Assembly: GCA_005878415.1 (NCBI GenBank) | Contig: VBMM01000029.1 | Location: 1-33,836 of the forward strand | DNA length: 33,836 bases | Source of the DNA: Methanobacteriota archaeon | GTDB taxonomy: Archaea; Thermoplasmatota; Thermoplasmata; RBG-16-68-12 | Reading direction: 5' to 3' | Shown: positions 15,442-23,869 of the stretch, in pieces | Layout of the letters: the number at the start of each line of letters is the position of its first letter | Position numbering within the stretch: position 1 is the first letter of the stretch | Position numbers and translations under genes: made by a program | Notes under the pieces: model-generated | The model's input: only the letters and a program-made list of their open reading frames with translations | What the model was told of the DNA's origin: nothing | Database searches by the model: none

Positions 15442-16632
15442 GTGGAGTTGGGGGTCGTTGGGAAACCGAACGTCGGGAAGTCGACGTTCTTCGCGGCGGC
15501 GACGCTGGCGCCGGTGCAGATCGCAAACTACCCCTTCACGACGATCGACGCGAACCGAGGCGTCGAATACGTGCGCAAGCCGTGCCCGCACGTCGAAATC
15601 GGACGACCGTGCAAGCCGAACAACGCGCCGTGCAAGGACGGCACGCGCCTCATCCCCGTCGAGCTCCTCGACGTCGCGGGGCTCGTGCCCAAAGCCCACG
15701 AAGGCCGCGGCCTCGGCAACAAGTTCCTGGATGACCTGCGACAGGCGAGCGCCCTCGTCCATGTGATCGACGCGACGGGCGGGACGGACTTCGAAGGGAA
15801 CCCCGTCCTTATCGGGACCCACGACCCGCTCGACGATGTGCGGTTCCTGGAGGACGAGCTCGCGCATTGGATCGCGGGCATCCTGTCCCGGAACTGGGAC
15901 AAGGAGGCACGCCGGGCGGACCTCGACGAGATGCCGCCGGAGAAGCTCCTCCAGACGCGGCTGACGGGCCTCGGCCTCACGGAAATCCAGATCCACTTCG
16001 CCTTGCGCGAGATTCCCCTGGATCCCAAGATGGCCCGATGGACCGCGGGGGACCTCCTGCGGATCGCGCGGACGATCCTCCGCCGCGGCAAGCCGACGAT
16101 CCTCGCGGCAAACAAGGCGGACCTCCTTCCCCGAGAGGCGCTCGATCGCTTTGCGAAGATCGAAGGCTACCGCACGATCCCGACGTCCGCGGAGTATGAA
16201 CTCGCGTTACGACGCGCCACGGGGGCCGGCCTCATCGCGTACGAGCCGGGCGCGTCGGCGTTCCGGGTCCTAGCTCCGGAGAAGCTCACGCCGGCGCAGG
16301 CGAAGGGGCTCGAGCGGATCGAACTCTTCCTCCGAGAACGCGGGTCGACGGGCGTCCAGGCGTGCGTCGAGGAGGCAATCTTCAAGCTCCTCGATCTCAT
16401 CGTTGTGTATCCGGTGGAAGACGAACACCATTGGACGGACAAGGCGGGAAACGTCCTCCCGGACGCGTTCCTCGTGCCCCGCGGCGCCACCGCGGTCGAC
16501 GTAGCCTTTAAGGTTCACACGGACTTGGGCACCCACTTCATCCGCGCCATCAACGCCCGCACGAAGATGGTGGTGGGCCGGGACCACCCGGTCCAGGATG
16601 GGGACGTCCTCAAGATCGTGGCGAAGGTGTGA
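15442..16632 (+). CDS. YchF-type GTP-binding protein with TGS domain
   Basis: The 396-residue P-loop GTPase belongs to the archaeal YchF-like branch of the Obg family. Seen are G1 (GKPNVGKST), the NYPFTTID switch segment, G3 (DVAGLVPKAHEGRGLGNKFL) and the NKAD base-specificity motif. The C-terminus carries a TGS domain (about residues 320-396, ending QDGDVLKIVAKV). Relatives bind ribosomes; the precise role in archaea is unknown. The start is GTG at 15442, which puts VELGVVGKPNVGKST at the very N-terminus as in homologues. The polymerase gene begins one base after the stop, so both form an operon. Confidence 0.92.
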   Translation: MELGVVGKPNVGKSTFFAAATLAPVQIANYPFTTIDANRGVEYVRKPCPHVEIGRPCKPNNAPCKDGTRLIPVELLDVAGLVPKAHEGRGLGNKFLDDLRQASALVHVIDATGGTDFEGNPVLIGTHDPLDDVRFLEDELAHWIAGILSRNWDKEARRADLDEMPPEKLLQTRLTGLGLTEIQIHFALREIPLDPKMARWTAGDLLRIARTILRRGKPTILAANKADLLPREALDRFAKIEGYRTIPTSAEYELALRRATGAGLIAYEPGASAFRVLAPEKLTPAQAKGLERIELFLRERGSTGVQACVEEAIFKLLDLIVVYPVEDEHHWTDKAGNVLPDAFLVPRGATAVDVAFKVHTDLGTHFIRAINARTKMVVGRDHPVQDGDVLKIVAKV

Positions 16633-16633
16633 G

Positions 16634-19090
16634 ATGGCCAGCTACGATGTTCGGATCATCACGGCCTCCTACCGGCGGGAGCCCCGGGACGGCCCCGAGT
16701 CGGCCCAGCTGCCGGTCATCCAGGTGTTTGGGCGGACGAGGGAAGGGAAGAGCATCGCCATCGAGTATTCCGGATTCCAGCCATACTTCTTCGTGGTCGA
16801 GCCGTCGCACGCTCTCCGGGGAGCGTTCGGCAGGGATCCGCAGGTCGTCAAGCTCGAGGACGTGACCCTGCAGCTCGAAGGAAAGCCGACTCCGTGCGCA
16901 CGCGTCGTCCTCCGACAACCGTGGAAGACGCCGGAGTACCGCGAGAAGGCTCGGCGGTACGGCTCCACCCCCTTGGAGGCCGACATCCCGTTCCAACATC
17001 GGTTCATCTACGACATGGACCTCGGGGCGGCCGTCCGCGTCCACGGGACCGAGGTCGACCCCGCCGGACGATACACGACGGACCTGTTCCTCCGCGCGGA
17101 CCGCTTCGAGCCGTGCGAACCGTTCCGCCCGGCCCTCCGCGTCCTGAGCTTCGACATCGAGAACAGCATCCAGGACGGCCACATCTTCTGCATCGGCATT
17201 GCGTACCGGGACGCCGGTGCGATCAAGACGCTCATCCTGACGGGGAGCGAGCGGGAGATCGTCGAGGCGTTCGTCAAGCTCGTGCACGAGCTCGATCCCG
17301 ACATCATCTCCGGATACAACATCGACGGCTACGACCTGCCCGTCCTCGTCGAACGCGCCAAACAGGTCGGGATTCCGCGGCTCCAGCTCGCCCGCGACTT
17401 CTCGGACTTCTTCCACCTCGGTGAGAGGTTCTGGCGGGTCGACGGCCGCATCCTCACGGACGTGTGGTGGGCCGTGAAAGCGGAGCGGTTGAGCCTGCAC
17501 ATGAAGCAGGAGACCCTCGACTACGTGGCGCGCCAGCTGCTGGGCGAAGGGAAGCACGAGCTCTCGCGACGAAAGATCGACGGGGAGTGGGCGCGGGACC
17601 GCGACAAGGTGATCCGGTATTGCCTGAACGACGCCGACCTCTCGCTCCGCATCCTCGAGAAGATCGGCCGGATCGAGAAGACCTTGGACTTGGCGGCGGT
17701 GAGCAAGCTCCCGCTCGAGGACGTCCTGCACGGGCGCACGTCGAATCTGATTGACTCGATCCTGATCCGGGCCGCGGACCGCGCGGGCGTCGCGGTGCCG
17801 ATGATGAAGATGCGGGGAGGCCGCGTCGAGCAGATCGAAGGCGGGTACGTCCACAGCCTGCAGCCCGGGCTCTACGAGTGGGTGATCTCCCTCGACTTCC
17901 GCGCGATGTATCCGTCCCTCATCATGGAGAACAACATCTGCTTCACGACGGTCTCGCCCGCCGGCACGATCGCGAGCCCGACCGGTGCGAAGTTCCTGAG
18001 CGCCGACGTCAAGAAAGGGCTCCTCCCCGCGATCCTGTCGCGGCTCATGAACGACCGCCAGGACGTGCGGACGAAGATGAAAGAGACGTCCGACCCGGAG
18101 ATGCGAGAGTTCTACGAAGGCCTGCAGGCCGCGATCAAGATCCTCATGAACGCCTTCTATGGCGTCCTCGCCTCGTCGTTCTACCGGTTCAACGATCCGA
18201 AGGTCGGGGCCTCGATCACCGCGTTCGCGCGGGAGCGGATCAAGGGCATCATCGGGGAGCTCGAGGCGGATGCGGTGAAAGTCGTCTACGCCGACACCGA
18301 TTCCGTCTTCTTCCAATCCCCTTCCCCGGGACTCGACGCGTCGCTCGAGTTCGCACGGAAGACGGCCGAGCGGTTCTCTCGCGGTCGGATCGCGATGGAA
18401 GTCGACAAGATCTACGAGACCTTGTTCAGCCACGGACGGAAGAAGCGGTATGCGGGCAAGGTCGCATGGCCGACCGAAATGCGCGATCAACTCATGGTAC
18501 GCGGATACGAGATCCGCCGAACGGACGCGTTCGACCTGCAGAGCGAGGCGCAACAACGCGTGTTCGAGAAGATCCTCGACCGCGACCAGGATGGATCGAC
18601 CGCCCTGGCGAAGCAAATCGTCGCCGAAGTCCGCGCGGGTACCCCGACCCTGCAGGACGCGGAGCGGGACCCGATTGAGGCCCTGGTCATCTCCCGGACC
18701 GTGAAGGAGGAGAACCAGTACGTGAACCCGGATTCGATGAGCAACGTGATCGCCGCCCGCAAGCTCGAGGAGATGGGGGAGGAGTTCATGCCCGGGATGA
18801 AAGTCTCGTGGATCGTGACGGACTCCAAGAAGAGCCCTATGGAGGTGGAGCCCTACGTGTCCGGGCGGCCGTTCGAGCAACGGCCCGACTGGGAATACTA
18901 CGCCCGCCGCGTCGCGCAGACCCTCGCCTACATCACGGAGGTGTATGGGTGGGATGAGAAGGCGCTGTTGACGGGCACGCAGCCGGCCCAACAGAAGTCC
19001 CTGTTCAGCGATGACTTCGGCGAGGCGACGCCGGCCGAACACGGCGGCCGGAAGGCGGAGAAGAAGCTCACGCTCGAAGATTTCTTCTGA
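16634..19090 (+). CDS. polB: DNA polymerase, family B
   Basis: The 818-residue replicative-type polymerase has both activities. The 3'-5' exonuclease motifs are DIE (174-176), YNIDGYD and YCLNDAD. The polymerase motifs are A (SLDFRAMYPSL, Asp421), B (KILMNAFYG) and C (YADTDS, Asp554 and Asp556), plus KKRYAGK. The last residues, KKLTLEDFF, resemble the PCNA-interacting box (xxxLxxFF) at the end of archaeal polymerases; a second possible site, QQKSLFSDDF, lies about 40 residues before. ATG at 16634 is the usual start (MASYDVRII) and lies one base after the YchF stop. There is no intein. Confidence 0.95.
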   Translation: MASYDVRIITASYRREPRDGPESAQLPVIQVFGRTREGKSIAIEYSGFQPYFFVVEPSHALRGAFGRDPQVVKLEDVTLQLEGKPTPCARVVLRQPWKTPEYREKARRYGSTPLEADIPFQHRFIYDMDLGAAVRVHGTEVDPAGRYTTDLFLRADRFEPCEPFRPALRVLSFDIENSIQDGHIFCIGIAYRDAGAIKTLILTGSEREIVEAFVKLVHELDPDIISGYNIDGYDLPVLVERAKQVGIPRLQLARDFSDFFHLGERFWRVDGRILTDVWWAVKAERLSLHMKQETLDYVARQLLGEGKHELSRRKIDGEWARDRDKVIRYCLNDADLSLRILEKIGRIEKTLDLAAVSKLPLEDVLHGRTSNLIDSILIRAADRAGVAVPMMKMRGGRVEQIEGGYVHSLQPGLYEWVISLDFRAMYPSLIMENNICFTTVSPAGTIASPTGAKFLSADVKKGLLPAILSRLMNDRQDVRTKMKETSDPEMREFYEGLQAAIKILMNAFYGVLASSFYRFNDPKVGASITAFARERIKGIIGELEADAVKVVYADTDSVFFQSPSPGLDASLEFARKTAERFSRGRIAMEVDKIYETLFSHGRKKRYAGKVAWPTEMRDQLMVRGYEIRRTDAFDLQSEAQQRVFEKILDRDQDGSTALAKQIVAEVRAGTPTLQDAERDPIEALVISRTVKEENQYVNPDSMSNVIAARKLEEMGEEFMPGMKVSWIVTDSKKSPMEVEPYVSGRPFEQRPDWEYYARRVAQTLAYITEVYGWDEKALLTGTQPAQQKSLFSDDFGEATPAEHGGRKAEKKLTLEDFF

Positions 19091-19098
19091 GGTGCCCG

Positions 19099-19257
19099 AT
19101 GCCGGTGACCGACGCCGTGTGCCGATTCTGCGGCTGGGAAGGCGCGAACCCGGTGCGCGACGCACACGAGAGCCTCTTCTGTCCGGAGTGCGGCCGGCCC
19201 GCGGACTACAAGGTCGTGGTCGACGAGCTGAAGCGACAAGGCCTCTGGAAGGCGTGA
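19099..19257 (+). CDS. Small zinc-ribbon protein, 52 residues
   Basis: A short frame from ATG 19099 to TGA 19257 encodes 52 residues with two Cys pairs: CRFCGWEG near the start and CPECGRPA in the middle, separated by about 17 residues. That is a complete rubredoxin-like or ribosomal-type zinc ribbon. The C-terminal part is a short charged helix (VVDELKRQGLWKA). It sits eight bases after the polymerase stop and three bases before the PfkB start, so it is in the same operon. The tight spacing and clean cysteine pattern argue that it is a real gene. The function is unknown. Confidence 0.75.
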   Translation: MPVTDAVCRFCGWEGANPVRDAHESLFCPECGRPADYKVVVDELKRQGLWKA

Positions 19258-19260
19258 CGC

Positions 19261-20211
19261 ATGGCGCGGAGGCAGCCGCGCGTCGTCGCGGTCGGCGACG
19301 CGATCGTGGACCTCGTCACGCCGCCGCTCCCTCCGATCCCGCCCGGCGACTTCCAAGGACACGTGCCCGGCGTAGACGCGCTGCCGGGAGGGAACGCCAC
19401 GAACTTCGCCCTCGCGATCGCGAGCCTCGGCGCCCGCACGAGTTTCGTGGGGGCGATCGGGGTCGATCCGAACGGTGCGGTCCTGCGGGACGCATACCGT
19501 CGCCACGGCGTTCGGGCGATCCTGCGGGTGGACCCGCGTCGTCCGACGGGGGCGACGATGGCCCTCACTTGGTCTGCGGGCGGACGGGCGCTCATCACGG
19601 CGCTCGGGGCCAACGCCAGCCTCGTCCTGCGCGACGTGCCTTCCCGGTTGCTCGAAGGTTCGGACCACCTGCATCGTTCCGGTTTCTGGTGGACGCAACG
19701 CCTGATCGGGCGACCGACCTCCCTCCTCCTTGCGCGCGCCCGGCGGCGGGGATTGACGACGTCCCTCGACGTCTCGACCGACCCGCACGGTTGGCCGGAA
19801 GACCGCATCGCGGCGGTCCGCGCCTGCCTCCCGAACGTGACGACGTTCTTCGGGAGCGAGGTCGAGGTATGCGCGGTCGCCGGCCGGTCGTCCCCGATCG
19901 AGGCCGCGGAGCATCTCCGTTCCCTTGGACCTGAGGAGGTCGTCGTCCACCAGGCGGACCGAGGCGCGACCGTCGTGCACCGGTCCGGCCGCAGTACGTC
20001 GGCCGCGTTCTCCGTGCCCATCGACAACCCGACGGGCTGCGGCGATGTCTTCAACGCCGCGTACGTCTACGCGCGACTCGGCGGCGCCGACCTCCCTGAC
20101 GCCCTTCGGTTCGGCAACGCCGCCGCGGCCCTCCACCTCCGAGACCGGCGTCGCCCGTATCCGTCCGACGCGGCGGTCCGCCGGCTCGCGCGCACATCCA
20201 CTCGCCCCTAG
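19261..20211 (+). CDS. PfkB-family carbohydrate or nucleoside kinase
   Basis: The 316-residue protein has the ribokinase fold. The N-terminal signature GGNATNFALAIASLGA is present, and the C-terminal ATP/anion-hole signature reads NPTGCGDVFNAAY, with Asp as catalytic base; the usual DTxGAGD is altered to NPTGCGD. Members phosphorylate sugars, nucleosides or related alcohols with ATP. The substrate is not clear here. The ATG at 19261 lies three bases after the zinc-ribbon gene and appears to be the last strongly linked member of the YchF-polymerase operon. In-frame sequence upstream is that gene. Confidence 0.87.
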   Translation: MARRQPRVVAVGDAIVDLVTPPLPPIPPGDFQGHVPGVDALPGGNATNFALAIASLGARTSFVGAIGVDPNGAVLRDAYRRHGVRAILRVDPRRPTGATMALTWSAGGRALITALGANASLVLRDVPSRLLEGSDHLHRSGFWWTQRLIGRPTSLLLARARRRGLTTSLDVSTDPHGWPEDRIAAVRACLPNVTTFFGSEVEVCAVAGRSSPIEAAEHLRSLGPEEVVVHQADRGATVVHRSGRSTSAAFSVPIDNPTGCGDVFNAAYVYARLGGADLPDALRFGNAAAALHLRDRRRPYPSDAAVRRLARTSTRP

Positions 20212-20273
20212 GCAGATTTTCACTTTCGCGCATCTCCCTCCGGAAGCCCGGTTCATATGGACGGGGGACGTAG

Positions 20274-21032
20274 GTGGACGTCGTGGCCCTCGCTTCATCC
20301 CCCGCGCATCCATCCCTGCTCCCCGAGGCGTGGGCCATGCTCGGGCGGACCGATCTGGAGGCGTATACGTGCTGGGACTTCCCGAGCCAGTCCGACGGCC
20401 ATCCCGGAGCGGGCGACGCTTCGTTCAACGGTGTCACCCCGGCTCGATGCGCCGAAAACCTCGTACGCCGCTACAGCCGGCCCGGGGACCTGGTCGTGGA
20501 CCAGATGGCGGGTTCCCGCACGATCGGCGATGTTGCCCGCGCCCTGGGACGGCGTGCGGTCTCGCTCGACCTCTCCCCACGCCGCCCGGGGATCGTCCGG
20601 GCCGACGCCCGCGCCTGGCCCCTTCGGGCCGAGTCCGCGACCCTGGTTGTGGTCGACTCGCCCTACTCCGACAACATCGTCTACAGCCGCGATCCCCGAT
20701 GCCTGGGGCGGATCTCGTGTCGGGATCCGCGATTCATCGCGGAGATGTCCCGCGTCGCCCGCGAGGCCGGCCGGGTGCTGCGCCGTGGCGGCGTCCTCGC
20801 TTGGATCATCGCGGACGAGTACCGCGGCGGCGTCTACACGCCGGTCGGATTCCGCCTGCTCTCCGCGCTCGAGCGGGAGTTCGAGATCCTCGATACGATC
20901 GCCTTGGTCCGCCACCACGACCGCTCGGCGTCGCCGATGTGGGAGCACCGTGCCCGGCGATTCAACTTCTTCCTCCGGGGCTTCAAGTTCCTCCTGATCG
21001 TGCGGAAACCCGTTGGGGATCGGGGAGGGTGA
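20274..21032 (+). CDS. DNA-methylase-like SAM-dependent methyltransferase
   Basis: The 252-residue protein resembles N4/N6 DNA or RNA methyltransferases. The SAM-binding motif reads DQMAGSRTIGDVA at about residues 79-91, where relatives usually have GSGTT. The catalytic motif reads VDSPYSDN instead of the common DPPY. In between is a second-strand segment (SLDLSP) and an aspartate-containing loop (ADARAWPL). No target-recognition domain and no restriction enzyme are adjacent, so it is unlikely to be a standard modification system. It could act on DNA, RNA or another amine. GTG at 20274 is the likely start, with GGGGGA ten or so bases upstream. The altered motifs may lower or change activity. 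Confidence 0.72.
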   Translation: MDVVALASSPAHPSLLPEAWAMLGRTDLEAYTCWDFPSQSDGHPGAGDASFNGVTPARCAENLVRRYSRPGDLVVDQMAGSRTIGDVARALGRRAVSLDLSPRRPGIVRADARAWPLRAESATLVVVDSPYSDNIVYSRDPRCLGRISCRDPRFIAEMSRVAREAGRVLRRGGVLAWIIADEYRGGVYTPVGFRLLSALEREFEILDTIALVRHHDRSASPMWEHRARRFNFFLRGFKFLLIVRKPVGDRGG

Positions 21033-21035
21033 CGT

Positions 21036-21452
21036 ATGGAGACGGCCATCGATCGGACGAGTGACGCGTCGAGGGAGATCGTCGAGGCGCTGCGACGGCG
21101 CTTGCGGGTCGCCGCCGCCCGGCATGAGGACCGGGTCGACGAGCACGTGAGCCGCTACTGGATCGCCTGGCGGAGCCGCAACCGGGACCGCGTCTTCGCG
21201 GAGATCCGGCCGCTCCGGAAGCGGGTCGAGGTGTTCATCCTGCCGGGTCCCCGCGAGCTCCGTGGCGGGGCGGGCCTCGCGCGCCATGCGCCGAGGACCC
21301 AGGGGTGGGGCTGGTTCCGCACCCGGTTCGACGTTCGGTCGATGGGCGAGGTCGATTCCGCGGCGCGGCTCATCCTGCAGTCGTACTTGCACGGCGTCCG
21401 CCGGTCGCGAGGGAACGGCCGGCGAAGGGTCCGTCGCAGGCAAGGGCTTTAA
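21036..21452 (+). CDS. DUF5655-like protein
   Basis: The 138-residue protein starts three bases after the methyltransferase stop, so they are probably co-expressed. The central part (YWIAWRSRNRDRVFAEIRPLRKRVEVFILPG, described by key residues W, R and F) and WFRTRFDVRS look like DUF5655, a small domain found alone or next to nucleic-acid enzymes, whose function is unknown. The C-terminus is rich in arginine, consistent with nucleic-acid contact. It has no membrane segment. The assignment to the family is by pattern only. Confidence 0.6.
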   Translation: METAIDRTSDASREIVEALRRRLRVAAARHEDRVDEHVSRYWIAWRSRNRDRVFAEIRPLRKRVEVFILPGPRELRGGAGLARHAPRTQGWGWFRTRFDVRSMGEVDSAARLILQSYLHGVRRSRGNGRRRVRRRQGL

Positions 21453-21454
21453 TA
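21447..21454 (+). promoter_or_regulatory. TATA-like box for L15e
   Basis: CTTTAATA lies at the end of the DUF5655-like gene, about 90 bases before the L15e start. It would give a leader of around 60 bases with a GGGGGTG ribosome site just before the start. Confidence 0.4.
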
Positions 21455-21541
21455 CCGTCCGCTCCTTGGCGCGGCGCTTTCGACGTCCCTGGTCCGGGAG
21501 ATGTACCTTCGGGCGAATCCGAAAATCCAGGGGGTGTGGCC

Positions 21542-22204
21542 GTGGCCGAAGAACCGAGCGCTCCGGGACCGGAGCTTGCGATTGCCGGCGAGGAAGGGGA
21601 GAAGGCCCCCGCGCGTCCGAGGAATCTGTACGCCTTCGTCAAGCGGGCGTGGAAGAATCCGCAGAGCGGGGTCGTCGAGGAAACGCATTTTGCACGCATG
21701 GTCGAGTGGCGGCGCGGCGCCGCATTCGCCCGTATCGAGCGGCCCACGCGGATCGACCGGGCACGGGAACTCGGGTACCGCGCGAAGCAAGGCTACGTCG
21801 TCGTCCGCGCGCGGGTCCGCCGCGGCGGTCGGCGCCGGCCGAAGCCGATGGGCGGGCGTCATCCGAAGCGACGTGGCCTCCGGAAGATCACCATGGCCAA
21901 GTCAATCCAGCGGATTGCCGAGGAACGGACCGCGAAGCACTACCCGAACCTCGAAGTCCTCAACTCGTACTGGGTGGGCGAGGACGGCCGCCACAAGTAC
22001 TACGAGGTGATCCTCGTCGACCCGCAGCATCCCGCGATTCGCGCGGATCCGAAGATCAACTGGATCTGCGAACCCGCGAACCGCGGCCGTGTGTTCCGCG
22101 GGCTGACGTCCGCCGGGAAGAAGGGACGCGGCCTCTCGTACAAGGGGAAAGGCGTCGAGAAGGTCCGGCCGAGCATCGGCCGGCACGAGCGAAAGGGCAA
22201 GTGA
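21542..22204 (+). CDS. rpl15e: 50S ribosomal protein L15e with N-terminal extension
   Basis: L15e is a structural protein of the archaeal and eukaryotic large subunit. The core begins at NLYAFVKRAWKNP (residue about 29) and runs to the C-terminal KVRPSIGRHERKGK. Conserved stretches are RIDRARELGYRAKQG, RRGGRRRPKPMGGRH, IAEERTAKHYPNLEVLNSYW and RGLTSAGKKGRGL. GTG at 21542, with GGGGGTG at about 21530-21536, gives 220 residues. A nearby GTG at 21536 is an alternative. Archaeal L15e is usually about 190-195 residues, so the first 28 residues, rich in Ala, Pro and Glu, are an extra acidic extension. Confidence 0.92.
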   Translation: MAEEPSAPGPELAIAGEEGEKAPARPRNLYAFVKRAWKNPQSGVVEETHFARMVEWRRGAAFARIERPTRIDRARELGYRAKQGYVVVRARVRRGGRRRPKPMGGRHPKRRGLRKITMAKSIQRIAEERTAKHYPNLEVLNSYWVGEDGRHKYYEVILVDPQHPAIRADPKINWICEPANRGRVFRGLTSAGKKGRGLSYKGKGVEKVRPSIGRHERKGK

Positions 22205-22963
22205 TTACGCGGTTCGGATCCGCGTCGCGAGTCCGTCGATTTCGTCCTGGGAAAGCCCGATCACCGGCTCGAATACCGGGACCGGGAGGGGCGGCCGGCC
22301 GCCCGGTTCGAACGACGACCAACGGGTCCCCAGGAACAGGGCGTCCGCGCGGGCGATCCTGACGAGGTCCGCAAGGCCGTCCGTCGTGGGGAGGTCGAGT
22401 ACCTTCAATCGGACGTCCCACCTCCGGAGAGGGCCGACGAACGAGCCGTCCTCGGGCGCGGCAATCGTGACGTGGCAACCGCGTTTCATGCCCATCCAGC
22501 CGCGGTTCCGACGCACCTCGATATGAATCTCGACGTCGGGGCGGTTCAGGTTCACACGGCTTCCGGGAACCGACCGGCGGACGTCGTCCCCGAGAATTCT
22601 CGCGAGGTCCTGGCTCGTGAACGGATGCGTGCCGACACGGCGCGTGCGCAGCGCGAACGTCTGGCCGGATCCGAGGGAGAGGGCCGCTTCCCCGAGGACG
22701 CCTTCTCGGAGCGACTCGAGGGTCGCCTTTGTCTCGAGGGCCGGGCTCACGGACACGACGCCGAAGACCCGAGCGAGGATCCCTCGGGCCCGGGCGATGT
22801 CATCCACGTGGACGTAGACTCGCGCCTCATCGGCCTCCGTGATGCACTCGACCCCTTCCGCGGCGAAGAGGTCCTGGATGTTCGCCACGAGTCGGTCGCG
22901 AAGCTGGCGTCGGACGAATCGACTCTTCAGAGCAAGCTCCCCGAACCGAACGAGCAGGACCAC
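22205..22963 (-). CDS. ThiI-like THUMP protein without the PP-loop
   Basis: The 252-residue protein starts like ThiI, the tRNA 4-thiouridine synthase: LLVRFGELALKSRFVRR and the N-terminal ferredoxin-like domain (1-75), then a THUMP domain (about 80-155) ending in DVEIHIEVRRNRG. ThiI would continue with a PP-loop (SGGxDS). Here the next residues are WMGMKRGCHV, which match the part of ThiI just after that loop. The remainder keeps weak echoes such as ALFLGT and PVFEPVIGLSQDEI, then stops where ThiI would go on. The frame is uninterrupted, so this may be a genuine non-catalytic tRNA-binding relative. GTG at 22963 gives the normal N-terminus. It should bind tRNA but not adenylate it. Confidence 0.75.
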   Translation of the reverse strand: MVLLVRFGELALKSRFVRRQLRDRLVANIQDLFAAEGVECITEADEARVYVHVDDIARARGILARVFGVVSVSPALETKATLESLREGVLGEAALSLGSGQTFALRTRRVGTHPFTSQDLARILGDDVRRSVPGSRVNLNRPDVEIHIEVRRNRGWMGMKRGCHVTIAAPEDGSFVGPLRRWDVRLKVLDLPTTDGLADLVRIARADALFLGTRWSSFEPGGRPPLPVPVFEPVIGLSQDEIDGLATRIRTA

Positions 22964-22997
22964 GTCGCTCCGACCGCCGCTCCCGATAACCGCGTTA

Positions 22998-23007
22998 GTA
23001 ATTAATA
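22998..23007. promoter_or_regulatory. Divergent TATA-like element between ThiI-like and TauE-like genes
   Basis: GTAATTAATA is almost palindromic and A+T-rich. Its centre is about 27 bases before the TauE-type GTG at 23029, fitting a leaderless transcript, and about 40 bases before the ThiI-like start on the other strand. Confidence 0.5.
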
Positions 23008-23028
23008 CGGCCCTGGCTTTCGCGCGCC

Positions 23029-23838
23029 GTGGACGCGCTTCTCCTGATGGTACAGGCCGTCCTGCTCTTTGCGGTCGCCTTCATCTACGCGAACCTCGGG
23101 CTCGGCGGGGGCCTGCTTTTCGTCCCGATCCTCCTCTCGACCGGGGTCACCCGGAGCGACGTGGCGGTCCCGATCTCCCTGACGTTCACCATCGCAACAG
23201 CCGCATCTTCCGTCATCAACCACCACCGGAAGGGTCTCGTGGACTTCCGCCTCGGCGGCACGCTCGTGATGGGCGCCCTGCTCGGCGCGGTCCTCGGGAC
23301 GCTCTTCACGCTGCTGTTCCTCGTGGACGACCGAGCGTTCAAGTCCTTTTTCACGGTCGTCCTCCTAATCTTCGGCGCGTACATGCTCTCGGACTGGGTG
23401 AAGAACGCGCGGGACGTGGACGGGGACGACGACTCGAAGATGACGCCTCCGCGAAAAACGAGCGTGGCGGCCGCCACCGTGGGCTCGGGCTTTCTCTCCG
23501 GGAGCATGGGGATTGGCGGAGGCCTGTTGAATGTCCCGCTCATGGTGTACGGCCTCGGCCGACGCACGCGGAAGGCGATCGGCACGTCATCCCTCCTCAT
23601 CATTCCGACCGCGGCCGTGGGCTTCACGACATACGTCGCGAATCTCGCGTTCCGCCCGGGGGGATTCGCATGGCCCGCGGACTTCGTCCTCATCCTCCTC
23701 TTCTTCCCGGTCGTGTTCGTCGGGGCGTACATCGGGTCGCGGTGGGGTCTAGGAGCTCTCCGGACTCGACCGGTCGCCCTGATCTTCATCCTCGTGTTGT
23801 TCCTCGCGGCCGGGAAGCTCCTCCTCGATTTGCTCTGA
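23029..23838 (+). CDS. TauE/SafE-family membrane exporter
   Basis: The 269-residue membrane protein has about eight helices in two related halves. Each half begins with the family motif: GLGGGLLFVPIL near residue 24 and GIGGGLLNVPLM near residue 162. Members export sulfite, sulfoacetate or other small anions, or act in the uptake of sulfur compounds. GTG at 23029 is supported by the TATA-like box 27 bases upstream. It converges with the permease gene of an ABC importer of the sulfonate type, 31 bases away, which gives a sulfur-related context; the actual substrate is inferred only. Confidence 0.87.
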   Translation: MDALLLMVQAVLLFAVAFIYANLGLGGGLLFVPILLSTGVTRSDVAVPISLTFTIATAASSVINHHRKGLVDFRLGGTLVMGALLGAVLGTLFTLLFLVDDRAFKSFFTVVLLIFGAYMLSDWVKNARDVDGDDDSKMTPPRKTSVAAATVGSGFLSGSMGIGGGLLNVPLMVYGLGRRTRKAIGTSSLLIIPTAAVGFTTYVANLAFRPGGFAWPADFVLILLFFPVVFVGAYIGSRWGLGALRTRPVALIFILVLFLAAGKLLLDLL

Positions 23839-23869
23839 TCCCGAATCGCGGACGCGGGCCGTCCACGGG

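Noticed and set aside
16610..19165. 851-codon open frame on the minus strand opposite DNA polymerase B
   Set aside because: Its translation is rich in Arg, Asp, Val and His with no motif, as expected opposite a G+C-rich gene. The plus strand has all polymerase motifs.
20274..21452. Restriction-modification system
   Set aside because: Only a methyltransferase-like gene is present; no endonuclease or specificity gene is adjacent, and the DUF5655-like partner is not a known nuclease.
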